Part shown: positions 1-7,967 of the stretch, in pieces
Layout: each line of letters starts with the position of its first letter
How positions within the stretch are numbered: position 1 is the first letter of the stretch
Origin: Kiritimatiellia bacterium
GTDB taxonomy: Bacteria > Verrucomicrobiota > Kiritimatiellia > SLAD01
NCBI GenBank assembly: GCA_007125875.1
Contig: SLCI01000104.1
Location: forward strand, 1 to 12,017
Direction: 5' to 3'
DNA length: 12,017 nt
Notes under the pieces: model-generated
The model's input: only the letters and a program-made list of their open reading frames with translations
The model's database searches: none
What the model was told of the DNA's origin: nothing
Program-made: the position numbers and the translations under genes

Positions 1-3000
1 CCCGCTCCGAACGAAGGCTTCGCCATGATGGCCGCAGGCGACGCGCATGCGTTATATTTGCGCACCAACGGGATGGTCACGGCCGCAGGGTGGAACTTTT
101 ACGGACAGGCCAATCCCCCACCAACGAACGGGGACATTGTTGCCGTCGCGGCGGGAGCCAATCACAACCTGGCGTTGACCAGCGAAGGCGTACTTTACGC
201 GTGGGGAAACAACGGGCAGGGACAATGCAATGTACCAGCGCCAAACACCAACTTCGTTGGCATGGCGGGTGGTATTAGCTTCTCAGTTGGTCTGAAGAAC
301 GATGGCTCGGTGGTCACTTGGGGGACACTCAGTGCGGTGCCGGGCCCCAATGAAGGCTTTGTTGCTGTTGCGGCTGGTCGGAATCATGCGCTGGCATTGA
401 AGACGAACGGCGTGGTCGTGGCGTGGGGCGATAACCCGCATGGACAACTAAACGTGCCAGAACCGAACAGCGGGTTCGTTGAAGTAACCGGTGGCGCTGA
501 TTATTCGATTGGACTGAAGGAAGATGGTGCACTCGTCGTGTGGGGCCGCAATCATCGCGGACAATATGATATTCCTCTACCAAACGTTGACTATGGCGTG
601 AATGATCCCTCAGTTATCCCAGGCATCGGTGATGCCGCAGGCGGGTTCGAGGTCATTATCCGCGGATCGAATCTCGGCGATGGCAGCGACATCGTGTCCG
701 TTACGTTGGCGGGTGTCCCTGCCGTAATTGAATCACAATCTTCGACTCAGATTGTCGTGACGGCGGGCGCTGCATCAGGATCTATCACGGGCGATGTATC
801 GGTCGTCTCAACCTCTTTTGGTGTGACGGAACGTGCAGATGCCTTCTCTTACGTACAACCGCAAATGCAAACGATCGACTTCGCCGCCATTCCTGACCAA
901 GTCACGACTTCCATCGTTGCGCTGGCGGCCACAGCGAGTAGCGGACTACCTGTCCATTACGAGGTGCTCTCTGGTCCAGGATCATTAGACGGGGACACGT
1001 TGACGTTTACTGACACAGGTGTGGTGCGTGTGGAAGCTTCGCAGTCCGGCAACCTCGTGTGGCTACCCGCGGACAACATCGTGAGGGAAATTATTGTCGA
1101 TCGTGCCGACGCCAGCATCGTACTGGCTCCTCTTGCTCAAACCTTCGATGGATCTCCACGGCCTGTCACGGCCACGACTGTCCCCGAGGGCCTGGACACT
1201 CGCATTCGATACGATGGTCTCCTTACACCTCCGACCGCAGCAGGTGACTATGAAGTCACCGCGGAGATTTTGAGCGAGCTATATCAGGGACAGGTAATCC
1301 ATACACTTACGGTGGCGCGAGCTTCGGCAACGGTGGAATTGTCCGGGCTGACTCAAACGCATGATGGCACAGCGCGCGTGGTAGATACGACGACGATACC
1401 TGCAGGACTTAACGTCGTGCTTACCTATGAAGGGAGCAGCATACCGCCGTCATTAGTGGGAACCTATGCTGTCACCGCCACAGTACACGAAGCCAATTAT
1501 GAAGGCGTTGCAACGGGAACGCTTCAAGTTGATCAAGGTGTTCAAGAGATCGTTTGGAGTGTAAATGAGACGGCAGTGACAACTGAAGGCGTACCGGTTG
1601 TGGCCACCGCCTCATCAGGACTGCCGGTATCGCTGGAGGTTCTGTCTGGTCCCGGCGTGCTGTCCTCCCCCATTAGTCCTGCTCAATTGAGCTTTACCGC
1701 TGCCGGGGATATAGTCGTTCGAGCTCAGCAATCGGGCAATGATCAATGGGCGGCTGCGCTGGATCTCATTCATACGGTCAGCGTCAGTCGTGCGAGCGCC
1801 ATCATCCAGGTCGGACCAATGCCACAGGTGTACGATGGGACTCCGCGCGTGGTCACGGTCACAACTATTCCGGCCGGGCTACCTGTCACGATTACGTATG
1901 ACGGAGAATCTATACCACCGGTACTGCCGGGCACCTATGACGTCATTGCACTAGTTGATACGGCGATGCACGAAGGGCAAGCCGAGATCGCGCTGAGCGT
2001 GTTGAAAGCCGGGGCAGCGATACAACTGCATGATCTTAAGCAACCTTATGACGGCACACCTCGTCCTGTGAGCGTCACGACTATCCCTCCCGACCTTCCA
2101 GTTGAACTAACGTATGACAGTGAAGAGGAGGCACCTATTGACAGCGGTGAATATTTTGTCACGGCCACAATTGACAGTGAACTCTATACCGGTTCAACAA
2201 CAGGCACATTAGCTGTCCTCCCGATGAATCAGGTCATCACCTTTGATCCGATTCCTGATCAGGTCATTACCAACATCACGACGCTGAATGCAGCCTCGTC
2301 TTCTGGCCTACCGATCACGTTTGAGCTACTGCCCGGGCCGGCGATCAAACTAGATCCAGCCACATTGGCATATGAAGATCGTGGCTGGGTATTCGTCTTG
2401 GCGCGTCAGTCAGGCACGAATAACCTTGCTCCGGCAGAGCCCGTCACTGTCAGCTTCCGCAGCTTGGGGATATTCACGGTTGCCGTTACTTCGGCTTCAG
2501 CTCCCGTCGATCCAACCATTGATGAATATGCAGTAATCGAAGACTCGATCCTGACGAATACCGTTATCTCACCCGTCACCATGGGGACAACGCAGTGGGT
2601 GGCACAAGCTTGGACGCTGGAAGATCATGTGCCGTTTAGTGGAGTGGGGACACAGGCGGTGTTCGCCGTGACAAATCACACGCATTTAGCTTGGGATTGG
2701 TCCACCAATTATTGGTTTGAGGCCACCGCAGGTCCGCATGGGGCAGTATCGGTCACGGGTGCGTGGGTTGAAGCGGGCAACACGTTTATGGTCGAAGCGC
2801 TGCCCGACCAGTATTTTGATCTGGCGCAGTGGAGTGGCGACGCATCAGGCGTCGAGAACCCGTTACCCATAAGTATGCTCGGGCCACGGTCAGTGCAGGC
2901 GCTCTTTGATGCGATCGTGACGGACAATTGGGGCGTACCACTCTGGTGGCTGGCGCAATATGGGATTACCAATGACTTTGAGACCGCCGTTGATATCGAT

Positions 3001-3387
3001 CATGATGGGGACGGTGTTCCCACTGGCGACGAATACTTCGCCGATACGGATCCCATGGATCCAACGTCCTATCTACGCTTCATCGATGTGATGCCGCTTT
3101 ATGGCACCAATTACTGGACACAAATTTGGCAACATGATGAACCGCCCTACCCTGTTATTACGAACGATATCTATGAAATCGTCGGGAATATCGTGGTTTG
3201 GCCGGCATCAACCAACCGGTTATATGATGTCGAAATAGCTACTCAACTAGCACCGGATGATTGGACAGCCGTCGAGGGTATGACAAACCTGGTCACGACA
3301 GACGGGTTTATAACCTTCACAAACTTTGTGACCGGACGTCCGTTCGAGCTACTTCGACTGCGTGTCCGTTTGCCAGACGAACAATAG
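1..3387 (+). CDS. Large secreted/surface protein with RCC1-like repeats and MBG/Ig-like modules (5' end outside window)
   Basis: The reading frame is open from base 1, and the residues before the first in-window Met (position 25) already fit the repeat, so the gene starts upstream. Five RCC1-like units are visible at 1-117, 118-234, 235-339, 340-456 and 457-573. Each has 39 residues except the third, which has 35; they share an AxAAGxNHxLAL...GxVxAWGxNxxGQ pattern. An IPT/TIG-like domain follows (about 604-858). Then comes a modular stretch: SSGLPV...SGPG modules at about 865-1100, 1540-1788 and 2224-2460, alternating with pairs of MBG/YDG-type modules at 1105-1317, 1318-1530, 1789-2007 and 2008-2220. 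The C-terminal part has an InlB-like repeat (about 2716-2913) and an Asp-rich DxDxDGDG calcium-type segment (2992-3015). No enzyme motif, membrane helix or PEP-CTERM sorting signal is visible at the C-terminus. Surface or secreted adhesin/structural function is inferred from architecture only. It ends 14 nt from the convergent serA. Confidence 0.85.
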   Translation, partial: PAPNEGFAMMAAGDAHALYLRTNGMVTAAGWNFYGQANPPPTNGDIVAVAAGANHNLALTSEGVLYAWGNNGQGQCNVPAPNTNFVGMAGGISFSVGLKNDGSVVTWGTLSAVPGPNEGFVAVAAGRNHALALKTNGVVVAWGDNPHGQLNVPEPNSGFVEVTGGADYSIGLKEDGALVVWGRNHRGQYDIPLPNVDYGVNDPSVIPGIGDAAGGFEVIIRGSNLGDGSDIVSVTLAGVPAVIESQSSTQIVVTAGAASGSITGDVSVVSTSFGVTERADAFSYVQPQMQTIDFAAIPDQVTTSIVALAATASSGLPVHYEVLSGPGSLDGDTLTFTDTGVVRVEASQSGNLVWLPADNIVREIIVDRADASIVLAPLAQTFDGSPRPVTATTVPEGLDTRIRYDGLLTPPTAAGDYEVTAEILSELYQGQVIHTLTVARASATVELSGLTQTHDGTARVVDTTTIPAGLNVVLTYEGSSIPPSLVGTYAVTATVHEANYEGVATGTLQVDQGVQEIVWSVNETAVTTEGVPVVATASSGLPVSLEVLSGPGVLSSPISPAQLSFTAAGDIVVRAQQSGNDQWAAALDLIHTVSVSRASAIIQVGPMPQVYDGTPRVVTVTTIPAGLPVTITYDGESIPPVLPGTYDVIALVDTAMHEGQAEIALSVLKAGAAIQLHDLKQPYDGTPRPVSVTTIPPDLPVELTYDSEEEAPIDSGEYFVTATIDSELYTGSTTGTLAVLPMNQVITFDPIPDQVITNITTLNAASSSGLPITFELLPGPAIKLDPATLAYEDRGWVFVLARQSGTNNLAPAEPVTVSFRSLGIFTVAVTSASAPVDPTIDEYAVIEDSILTNTVISPVTMGTTQWVAQAWTLEDHVPFSGVGTQAVFAVTNHTHLAWDWSTNYWFEATAGPHGAVSVTGAWVEAGNTFMVEALPDQYFDLAQWSGDASGVENPLPISMLGPRSVQALFDAIVTDNWGVPLWWLAQYGITNDFETAVDIDHDGDGVPTGDEYFADTDPMDPTSYLRFIDVMPLYGTNYWTQIWQHDEPPYPVITNDIYEIVGNIVVWPASTNRLYDVEIATQLAPDDWTAVEGMTNLVTTDGFITFTNFVTGRPFELLRLRVRLPDEQ

Positions 3388-3401
3388 AATTGAATCTTCG
3401 T

Positions 3402-4979
3402 CTAGAAGCTAAGCGTGCAGGCCGATTGAGCCTCAATCTCTTCTGCAACGCGGCGTACGAGATCAGGCGAGGCCGGTTGATTGATTTTCAGCAGCGCGAG
3501 CGACTGTGTCCCCTTCGCGTTGTGGGGGTTTCGGACGTCGTCGATATTGATCTGTTCATTCGCCAAAGCAGCGGCAATACGGCCCAGCACGCCCGGCCGA
3601 TCCGCGTAGGTAAACAGAACAGCGTGTCCCTTGGGCTCGAAATACAACTTATCGAAGTCGTTTATGCGGGAAATCATCAGATTTCCTTCCGTCACTGTCC
3701 CCCGCACGCTATAGACCATTAACTGGTCGCCATCGGTATGCGCAGTGATGTCCACAGTAATTGAGTTTTCGAACCCCTTCGACGGGTCCGCCTCGCGATC
3801 GCGATAATCGATTCCCATGTCCTTGAGATACTGGAGCGCCGCCGCATAGTCCATCGATCGGTCGAAATTCTTATTCAGCGCCGCCATCATCGGCAACAAC
3901 AACCACTGTGCGTAGGGTTTGAGGGTGCCGTAAAAGCTGGTCTCAATAGCCTTGAGCGGATGATCGCCACCCACCAATGCGCGGCAGAGATAGGCCAAGG
4001 TGTAAGCCAAATCACCGTAAGCTTCGTCGAGACCAGCGGGGATGTCGCGGTTCACGACATAACTGGTGATGCCCTTGTCATCAAACTCGATCAATTCTTC
4101 CGCCGCCCGGCGCGCCGCGTTTGTGTTGGCCTCAACCGTGCTGGCGCCCAAATGAGGCAGCATCAAGTCAGCGACTGCAGCTATTGATTTATCGCCCGCT
4201 TCATCCTTCGGATATACATCGTTTAGGTATCGCAGGCTCAAGGATTGCTTCGTTTCAGCTAAATCCTTCTCATTGATTACGCCTGCACGCGCACAGTTGA
4301 CGAGCGTGGCACCGACCTTCATTCGCCCTAAAAGATCCCGATTAATCAGGCCTCGGGTTTGATCGTTTTCAGGTAAATGCAGCGAAATGAAGTCGCATTC
4401 CGCAAAAAGCGTCGGCAAGTCAACTAGCTCAATGTTTAGATCCCGCGCCCGCTCTTCGGACAGGACCGGATCATAGCCTAACGCCCGTACATCGAATCCC
4501 TGCAAACGCTTCAAAAGCAGCCGTCCGATCGCTCCTAGTCCGACGATACCGAAGGTCTTGCCAGCCAATTCACGCCCCATGAAGCGGCTCTTTTCCCATT
4601 TCCCGGACCGCACGGAAGGATCGGCAGAGACAATGTGACGGGCATCCGCGAGGACCATGGCAATCACCTCTTCCGCTACCGCGTTGGCATTGGCGCCCGG
4701 TGTATTCATCACATCGATACCTTGTTTCCGCGCATACTGCGTATCGATCGTATTGTAGCCAGCACCAGCTCGGATAATGACGCGCAGATCCGGCAAACTA
4801 TCAATGATTTCCGCCGTGATCTTCTCGCTGCGCACAATCAATGCGTACAGATCCGGATGGGCCGCAATCAGCTCAGTTAAAGGCGTCGATTGATCTTGGA
4901 TAACCTGGTAACCACCATGTTGTTCAAGCAACTCACGCGCAATGCTTTCGAGTTTGGTCGGAATCAATACTTTTTTCAT
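3402..4979 (-). CDS. serA: D-3-phosphoglycerate dehydrogenase, long form with C-terminal ACT domain
   Basis: Predicted to oxidise 3-phosphoglycerate to 3-phosphohydroxypyruvate with NAD+, the first committed step of serine synthesis, in the cytosol. The 525-residue product matches the long SerA class. In order: an N-terminal substrate-binding part with IRAGAGYNTID (69-79), a Rossmann NAD-binding motif GLGAIG (147-152) with Asp170 at the end of the following strand, the catalytic Arg231 in NCARAGVINE, His276 in LPHLGAST, an intervening domain (about 310-450), and a C-terminal ACT domain (about 453-525, ADRPGVLGRIAAAL), which in this family senses serine. The segment that normally reads DVFxxEP is instead DVYPKDEAG (254-262), so the catalytic Glu (E260) is shifted by one residue. 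The ATG start is conventional but no strong ribosome binding site precedes it. It is monocistronic in view, convergent with the surface-protein gene and divergent from the small membrane gene. A related 2-hydroxyacid dehydrogenase activity cannot be excluded. Confidence 0.88.
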   Translation of the reverse strand: MKKVLIPTKLESIARELLEQHGGYQVIQDQSTPLTELIAAHPDLYALIVRSEKITAEIIDSLPDLRVIIRAGAGYNTIDTQYARKQGIDVMNTPGANANAVAEEVIAMVLADARHIVSADPSVRSGKWEKSRFMGRELAGKTFGIVGLGAIGRLLLKRLQGFDVRALGYDPVLSEERARDLNIELVDLPTLFAECDFISLHLPENDQTRGLINRDLLGRMKVGATLVNCARAGVINEKDLAETKQSLSLRYLNDVYPKDEAGDKSIAAVADLMLPHLGASTVEANTNAARRAAEELIEFDDKGITSYVVNRDIPAGLDEAYGDLAYTLAYLCRALVGGDHPLKAIETSFYGTLKPYAQWLLLPMMAALNKNFDRSMDYAAALQYLKDMGIDYRDREADPSKGFENSITVDITAHTDGDQLMVYSVRGTVTEGNLMISRINDFDKLYFEPKGHAVLFTYADRPGVLGRIAAALANEQINIDDVRNPHNAKGTQSLALLKINQPASPDLVRRVAEEIEAQSACTLSF

Positions 4980-5119
4980 AATACACTTACTGGTTAGAGG
5001 TAAATTTCAGAGCCCGAAACCTATGCAAGGGGGTGCAGAGAATCAAGCCATAACCTCTTTTGGCTGGCAAAGGCCTGCTATTCACTTATCTTGTGCCCGA
5101 AACTGAGGAGTATAAGCAG
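4980..5119. other. Divergent intergenic spacer between serA and the small membrane protein gene
   Basis: This 140-nt spacer must hold the promoters for both divergent genes if each has its own. I could not identify convincing -35/-10 pairs. A run of five G is at about 5030-5034, and a weak AGAGGT/ACCTCT inverted pair lies at 4996-5001 and 5053-5058. No riboswitch or operator is recognised. Confidence 0.4.
5105..5110 (+). promoter_or_regulatory. Ribosome binding site that fixes a GTG start
   Basis: GAGGAG at 5105-5110 lies 9 nt before a GTG at 5120. The TTG at 5060 and GTG at 5093 in the same frame have no such site. The protein then begins Met-Ile-Glu-Arg-Leu-Lys-Asn-Lys-Trp-Gly, which is where related small proteins usually begin. 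Confidence 0.7.
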
Positions 5120-5410
5120 GTGATTGAACGACTGAAAAACAAGTGGGGAATCGAGAGTAAACGGCGCTTTTATAAGATTCTCCTCGTGTTCAGTGTCACA
5201 GGTATCGCCATTTTGCTGGTGAAACCGCCGCTTTTTCGGCTCACCGGGTTGACTGAAGCGACTTCGTTGTGGATCAAATTGCCATTGCTACTGGTCACCT
5301 ACCAGATTCTACTGCTCGGCATCGGCACGCTATTCGGTGAATTTCCCTTCTTTTGGAACAAACTGCGCCGCCTAGGCCACCTTTTCAACCGCTCCAACCC
5401 GCACGCCTAA
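5120..5410 (+). CDS. Small two-helix membrane protein, DUF6787-like
   Basis: A 96-residue protein of unknown function when started at GTG 5120. It has a short basic N-terminus (IERLKNKWGIESKRR), a first hydrophobic helix (about residues 19-36, ending near KPP), a short loop with LTGLTE, and a second hydrophobic helix (about 52-74, with LLLVTYQILLLGIGTLFG). A conserved-looking aromatic stretch follows (EFPFFW), then a basic tail. The opening KxxWGI, the KP after helix one and the GxLFGxFxFFW after helix two resemble, from memory, the DUF6787 family of Bacteroidota and related phyla. It is probably an inner-membrane protein with both ends in the cytoplasm, given the positive charges flanking the helices. 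It stands alone between divergent serA and convergent clpC, which gives no functional clue. A longer product starting at TTG 5060 is possible but less likely. Confidence 0.7.
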   Translation: MIERLKNKWGIESKRRFYKILLVFSVTGIAILLVKPPLFRLTGLTEATSLWIKLPLLLVTYQILLLGIGTLFGEFPFFWNKLRRLGHLFNRSNPHA

Positions 5411-5421
5411 CGCGCCTAACG
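5404..5421 (+). repeat. 9-bp tandem duplication across the stop codon of the small membrane gene
   Basis: CGCCTAACG occurs twice back to back, at 5404-5412 and 5413-5421. The first copy contains the TAA stop of the membrane-protein gene. The last base of the second copy is the first G of the adjoining GGGGACATAGA repeat. It may be a replication slip or a mark of the event that placed the repeat here; the sequence alone cannot say. Confidence 0.7.
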
Positions 5422-5460
5422 GGGACATAGACGCAATTTGTCCAGATTGGGGACATAGAA
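5421..5460 (+). repeat. Pair of GGGGACATAGA repeats, possibly REP/RAYT-related
   Basis: GGGGACATAGA occurs at 5421-5431 and again at 5449-5459, 28 nt apart. A TGTCC between them (5439-5443) could pair with the GGACA of either copy (5423-5427 or 5451-5455). The same core in both orientations lies next to the HUH transposase gene about 5 kb away (10554-10592). The repeats lie in the spacer between the convergent membrane-protein and clpC genes. Their identity as transposase target repeats is an inference. Confidence 0.6.
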
Positions 5461-5510
5461 CGACGGGAAGCAAGACTAGCCAGTTTCGCCCTTATCTATG
5501 AAGTATTCGC

Positions 5511-7967
5511 TTAACTGGCGCCGGCGAGTTGGCGGAAGCCCAATTGGTCACCTTCCACGGTAACTTCAATGGTTTCCTCGGGATGGATGTTCCCGCGCAG
5601 AATCTCTTCGGCGAGCGCATCCTCCAAGTAGCGTTCGATCGCACGACGCAGTGGGCGCGCGCCCAGTTCCGGATCGTAACCTTTTTCGATCAGGAAATTA
5701 CTGGCCGCATCGGTGACATGCAATTCGATAGCTTTCGAGGCGAGGCGCAGATGCACCTTCTCCATTTCCACATCGAGAATGCGCACAACATCGTCCTTGT
5801 TGAGCTGACGGAACACAATGATGTCATCGATACGGTTGATGAGCTCGGGCTTGAAGACGCGCTTAGCCTCCTCTAACATCCGCCCGCGCAACGTCTTATA
5901 GTCAGCCGCCTCCGACGCCTCACCAAATCCGAGCTGACCGCCCTTGCTGATGAAGTTGGCGCCCAGATTAGAGGTCATGATGACCACGGTATTGCGGAAA
6001 TCAACACTGCGTCCCAAGCTGTCCGTCAGTTTGCCCTCTTCCAGAATTTGCAGCAAAAGATTCATGACATCGGGATGCGCTTTTTCGATCTCATCGAATA
6101 GCACCACCGAATAAGGCCGACGACGGACTCGTTCGGTCAGCTGCCCGCCTTCATCATGTCCAACGTAGCCCGGAGGCGACCCGATCAGCCGGGAAGAAGC
6201 GAACTTCTCCATATATTCTGTCATGTCAATCTGGATCAACGCATCGGCGTCGTTGAACATAAATTTCGCCAACTCTTTCGCTAGCAGGGTCTTACCAACG
6301 CCTGTGGGGCCAAGGAACACAAAAGAACCGATCGGACGCTTGGGATCCTTCAAATCCGCTCGTGAACGCCGCAACGCCTTGGAGATTGCGGATACGGCCT
6401 CTTCTTGACCGATCACAATGCGGCTGACTTCCTTTTCCATGTCCAACAAGCGCTTCATTTCCTTGTCTTCCATACGCGTCAAAGGCACACCGGTCCATTT
6501 GGACATGACAGATAGTATATCATCGCCTGAAACTACTACTTTCTTTTCGTCACGCTGTTTGCGCCACTCTTCCATGGTCTTTTCCATGTCCTCGCGAGCA
6601 ATGCGTTCCTCATCGCGAAATGCAGCGGCCTCCTCAAAATGCTGTTCGCGGATAGCCTCTTCTTTCTTGTTCTTGATATCCTCGATTTTGGCTTCTTGCT
6701 CCTTGATGTCCGGAGGACGGGTCATGGATGCAATGCGAGCACGAGCGCCGGCCTCATCCATCACATCAATGGCTTTGTCCGGCAGGAAGCGATCGGTCAA
6801 ATAGCGGCTGGAAAGATCCACCGAGGCTTGGATCGCATCATCTGTGATTTGGGCGTGGTGATGCTCTTCATACTTGGGCCTCAGGCCTTTGAGGATTTCA
6901 ATGGCCTCTTCAACCGTCGGTTCGCGAACCATGACAGTCTGGAAGCGACGTTCCAAGGCACCGTCTTTTTCGATGAACTTACGATATTCGTTCAGTGTCG
7001 TCGCACCGACACACTGCAGCTCGCCGCGCGAAAGAGCGGGTTTGATAATGTTCGAGGCGTCCATCGCTCCTTCGGCCGAACCTGCCCCGACGATGGTATG
7101 CAACTCGTCGATGAATAGGATGATATTCTTATTCCGCTTGATCTCATCCATGACCGCCTTGATCCGCTCCTCGAACTGTCCACGATACTTTGTTCCCGCC
7201 ACCATTAAGGCGAGATCAAGCGTCACGATTCGCTTATCTCTGAGCAAATCAGGCACATCGCCGGAAACGACCGACTGCGCTAGCCCTTCCGCGATAGCGG
7301 TCTTGCCTACACCGGGTTCACCTAGTAGCACGGGATTGTTCTTGGTGCGTCGGCACAAAATCTGAATGACACGCTCGACCTCACTGGCACGTCCGATAAC
7401 GGGATCCAATTCGCCTTTTCGAGCCATTTCGGTTAGATCGCGACCAAACGCGGTAAGCGCCGGGGTCTTGTTCTCTTTTGGACCGGCAGCAGGCTGTCCC
7501 GCCCCCTGGGCCATCGGCTCACCAGGCTCAAAATTGGGATCCAACTCCTTCATGATTTCATTGCGAGTCTTCTCCAAGTCGATATGAAGGTTCCGCAATA
7601 CGCGAGACGCCACGCCTTCGCCTTCGCGCAGCAAGCCGAGCAATATATGCTCTGTCCCTATGTACGAGTGATTCAAGGCGCGAGCTTCGCTACCCGCCAG
7701 TGCCAGAACCTTCTTTACGCGCGGAGTAAAAGGCAAGTTTCCAGCAGTTTTCGTTTCCGGCCCCACTCCTACCGCTTTTTCGACCTCCATGCGCACGGTT
7801 TCCAAATTAATACCGAGCCGTGATAGCACGTTGACGGCTACGCCTTGGCCTAGTGCAATCAGCCCCAGCAACAGATGCTCGGTACCGACATAGCCACGAT
7901 TAAAGCGATCAGCTTCTTTTTTCGCCAACTGCAATACTTGTTGAGCTCTCGGTGTAAAATTATTCAT
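5511..7967 (-). CDS. clpC: ClpC-type AAA+ protein unfoldase of the ClpCP protease
   Basis: Unfolds tagged or damaged proteins and threads them into ClpP in the cytosol. The 818-residue length is typical. Two Clp-N repeats (about 3-65 and 79-141) carry Glu30 and Glu106 in matching GTEH contexts, equivalent to the two phosphoarginine-binding glutamates of Bacillus ClpC. AAA-1 has Walker A GEPGVGKT (216-223), Walker B ending Asp287-Glu288 and Arg fingers near 340-341. A coiled middle domain with a UVR-type motif (about 433-463) follows. AAA-2 has Walker A GPTGVGKT (553-560), Walker B Asp625-Glu626 and Arg712 in INRID. The ClpP-docking tripeptide is LGF (679-681), and a sensor-2 GARPLRR sits at 769-775. 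It is last in the operon, and its ATG overlaps the mcsB stop by 4 nt (ATGA) with AGGAAG just upstream. Neighbouring McsA and McsB, plus the middle-domain UVR motif, favour ClpC over ClpA or ClpB. Confidence 0.97.
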   Translation of the reverse strand: MNNFTPRAQQVLQLAKKEADRFNRGYVGTEHLLLGLIALGQGVAVNVLSRLGINLETVRMEVEKAVGVGPETKTAGNLPFTPRVKKVLALAGSEARALNHSYIGTEHILLGLLREGEGVASRVLRNLHIDLEKTRNEIMKELDPNFEPGEPMAQGAGQPAAGPKENKTPALTAFGRDLTEMARKGELDPVIGRASEVERVIQILCRRTKNNPVLLGEPGVGKTAIAEGLAQSVVSGDVPDLLRDKRIVTLDLALMVAGTKYRGQFEERIKAVMDEIKRNKNIILFIDELHTIVGAGSAEGAMDASNIIKPALSRGELQCVGATTLNEYRKFIEKDGALERRFQTVMVREPTVEEAIEILKGLRPKYEEHHHAQITDDAIQASVDLSSRYLTDRFLPDKAIDVMDEAGARARIASMTRPPDIKEQEAKIEDIKNKKEEAIREQHFEEAAAFRDEERIAREDMEKTMEEWRKQRDEKKVVVSGDDILSVMSKWTGVPLTRMEDKEMKRLLDMEKEVSRIVIGQEEAVSAISKALRRSRADLKDPKRPIGSFVFLGPTGVGKTLLAKELAKFMFNDADALIQIDMTEYMEKFASSRLIGSPPGYVGHDEGGQLTERVRRRPYSVVLFDEIEKAHPDVMNLLLQILEEGKLTDSLGRSVDFRNTVVIMTSNLGANFISKGGQLGFGEASEAADYKTLRGRMLEEAKRVFKPELINRIDDIIVFRQLNKDDVVRILDVEMEKVHLRLASKAIELHVTDAASNFLIEKGYDPELGARPLRRAIERYLEDALAEEILRGNIHPEETIEVTVEGDQLGFRQLAGAS

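Noticed and set aside
113..130. RCC1 repeats as a sign of a eukaryotic origin
   Set aside because: Short 39-residue RCC1-like units with Ig-like modules are common in bacterial secreted proteins, and the rest of the window is bacterial.
3261..3722. 153-codon plus-strand open frame bridging the surface protein and serA
   Set aside because: Overlaps the end of one well-supported gene and runs antisense to serA; low-complexity composition without motifs.
5060..5119. Longer form of the small membrane protein starting at TTG 5060 (or GTG 5093)
   Set aside because: No ribosome binding site precedes either codon, while GAGGAG precedes GTG 5120, and the resulting N-terminus matches similar proteins.
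5404..5460. CRISPR array
   Set aside because: Only two 11-nt copies at one 28-nt interval, no spacer-sized unique sequences between longer repeats, and no cas genes.
5479..5519. GCCAGTT/AACTGGC inverted repeat as a bidirectional terminator after clpC
   Set aside because: The 27-nt loop, 7-bp stem and lack of a T-run make a terminator unconvincing; one arm overlaps the clpC stop.
6418..7365. Several plus-strand open frames of 120-163 codons inside clpC
   Set aside because: All antisense to strongly conserved AAA+ coding sequence, Ser/Arg-rich as expected for shadows.
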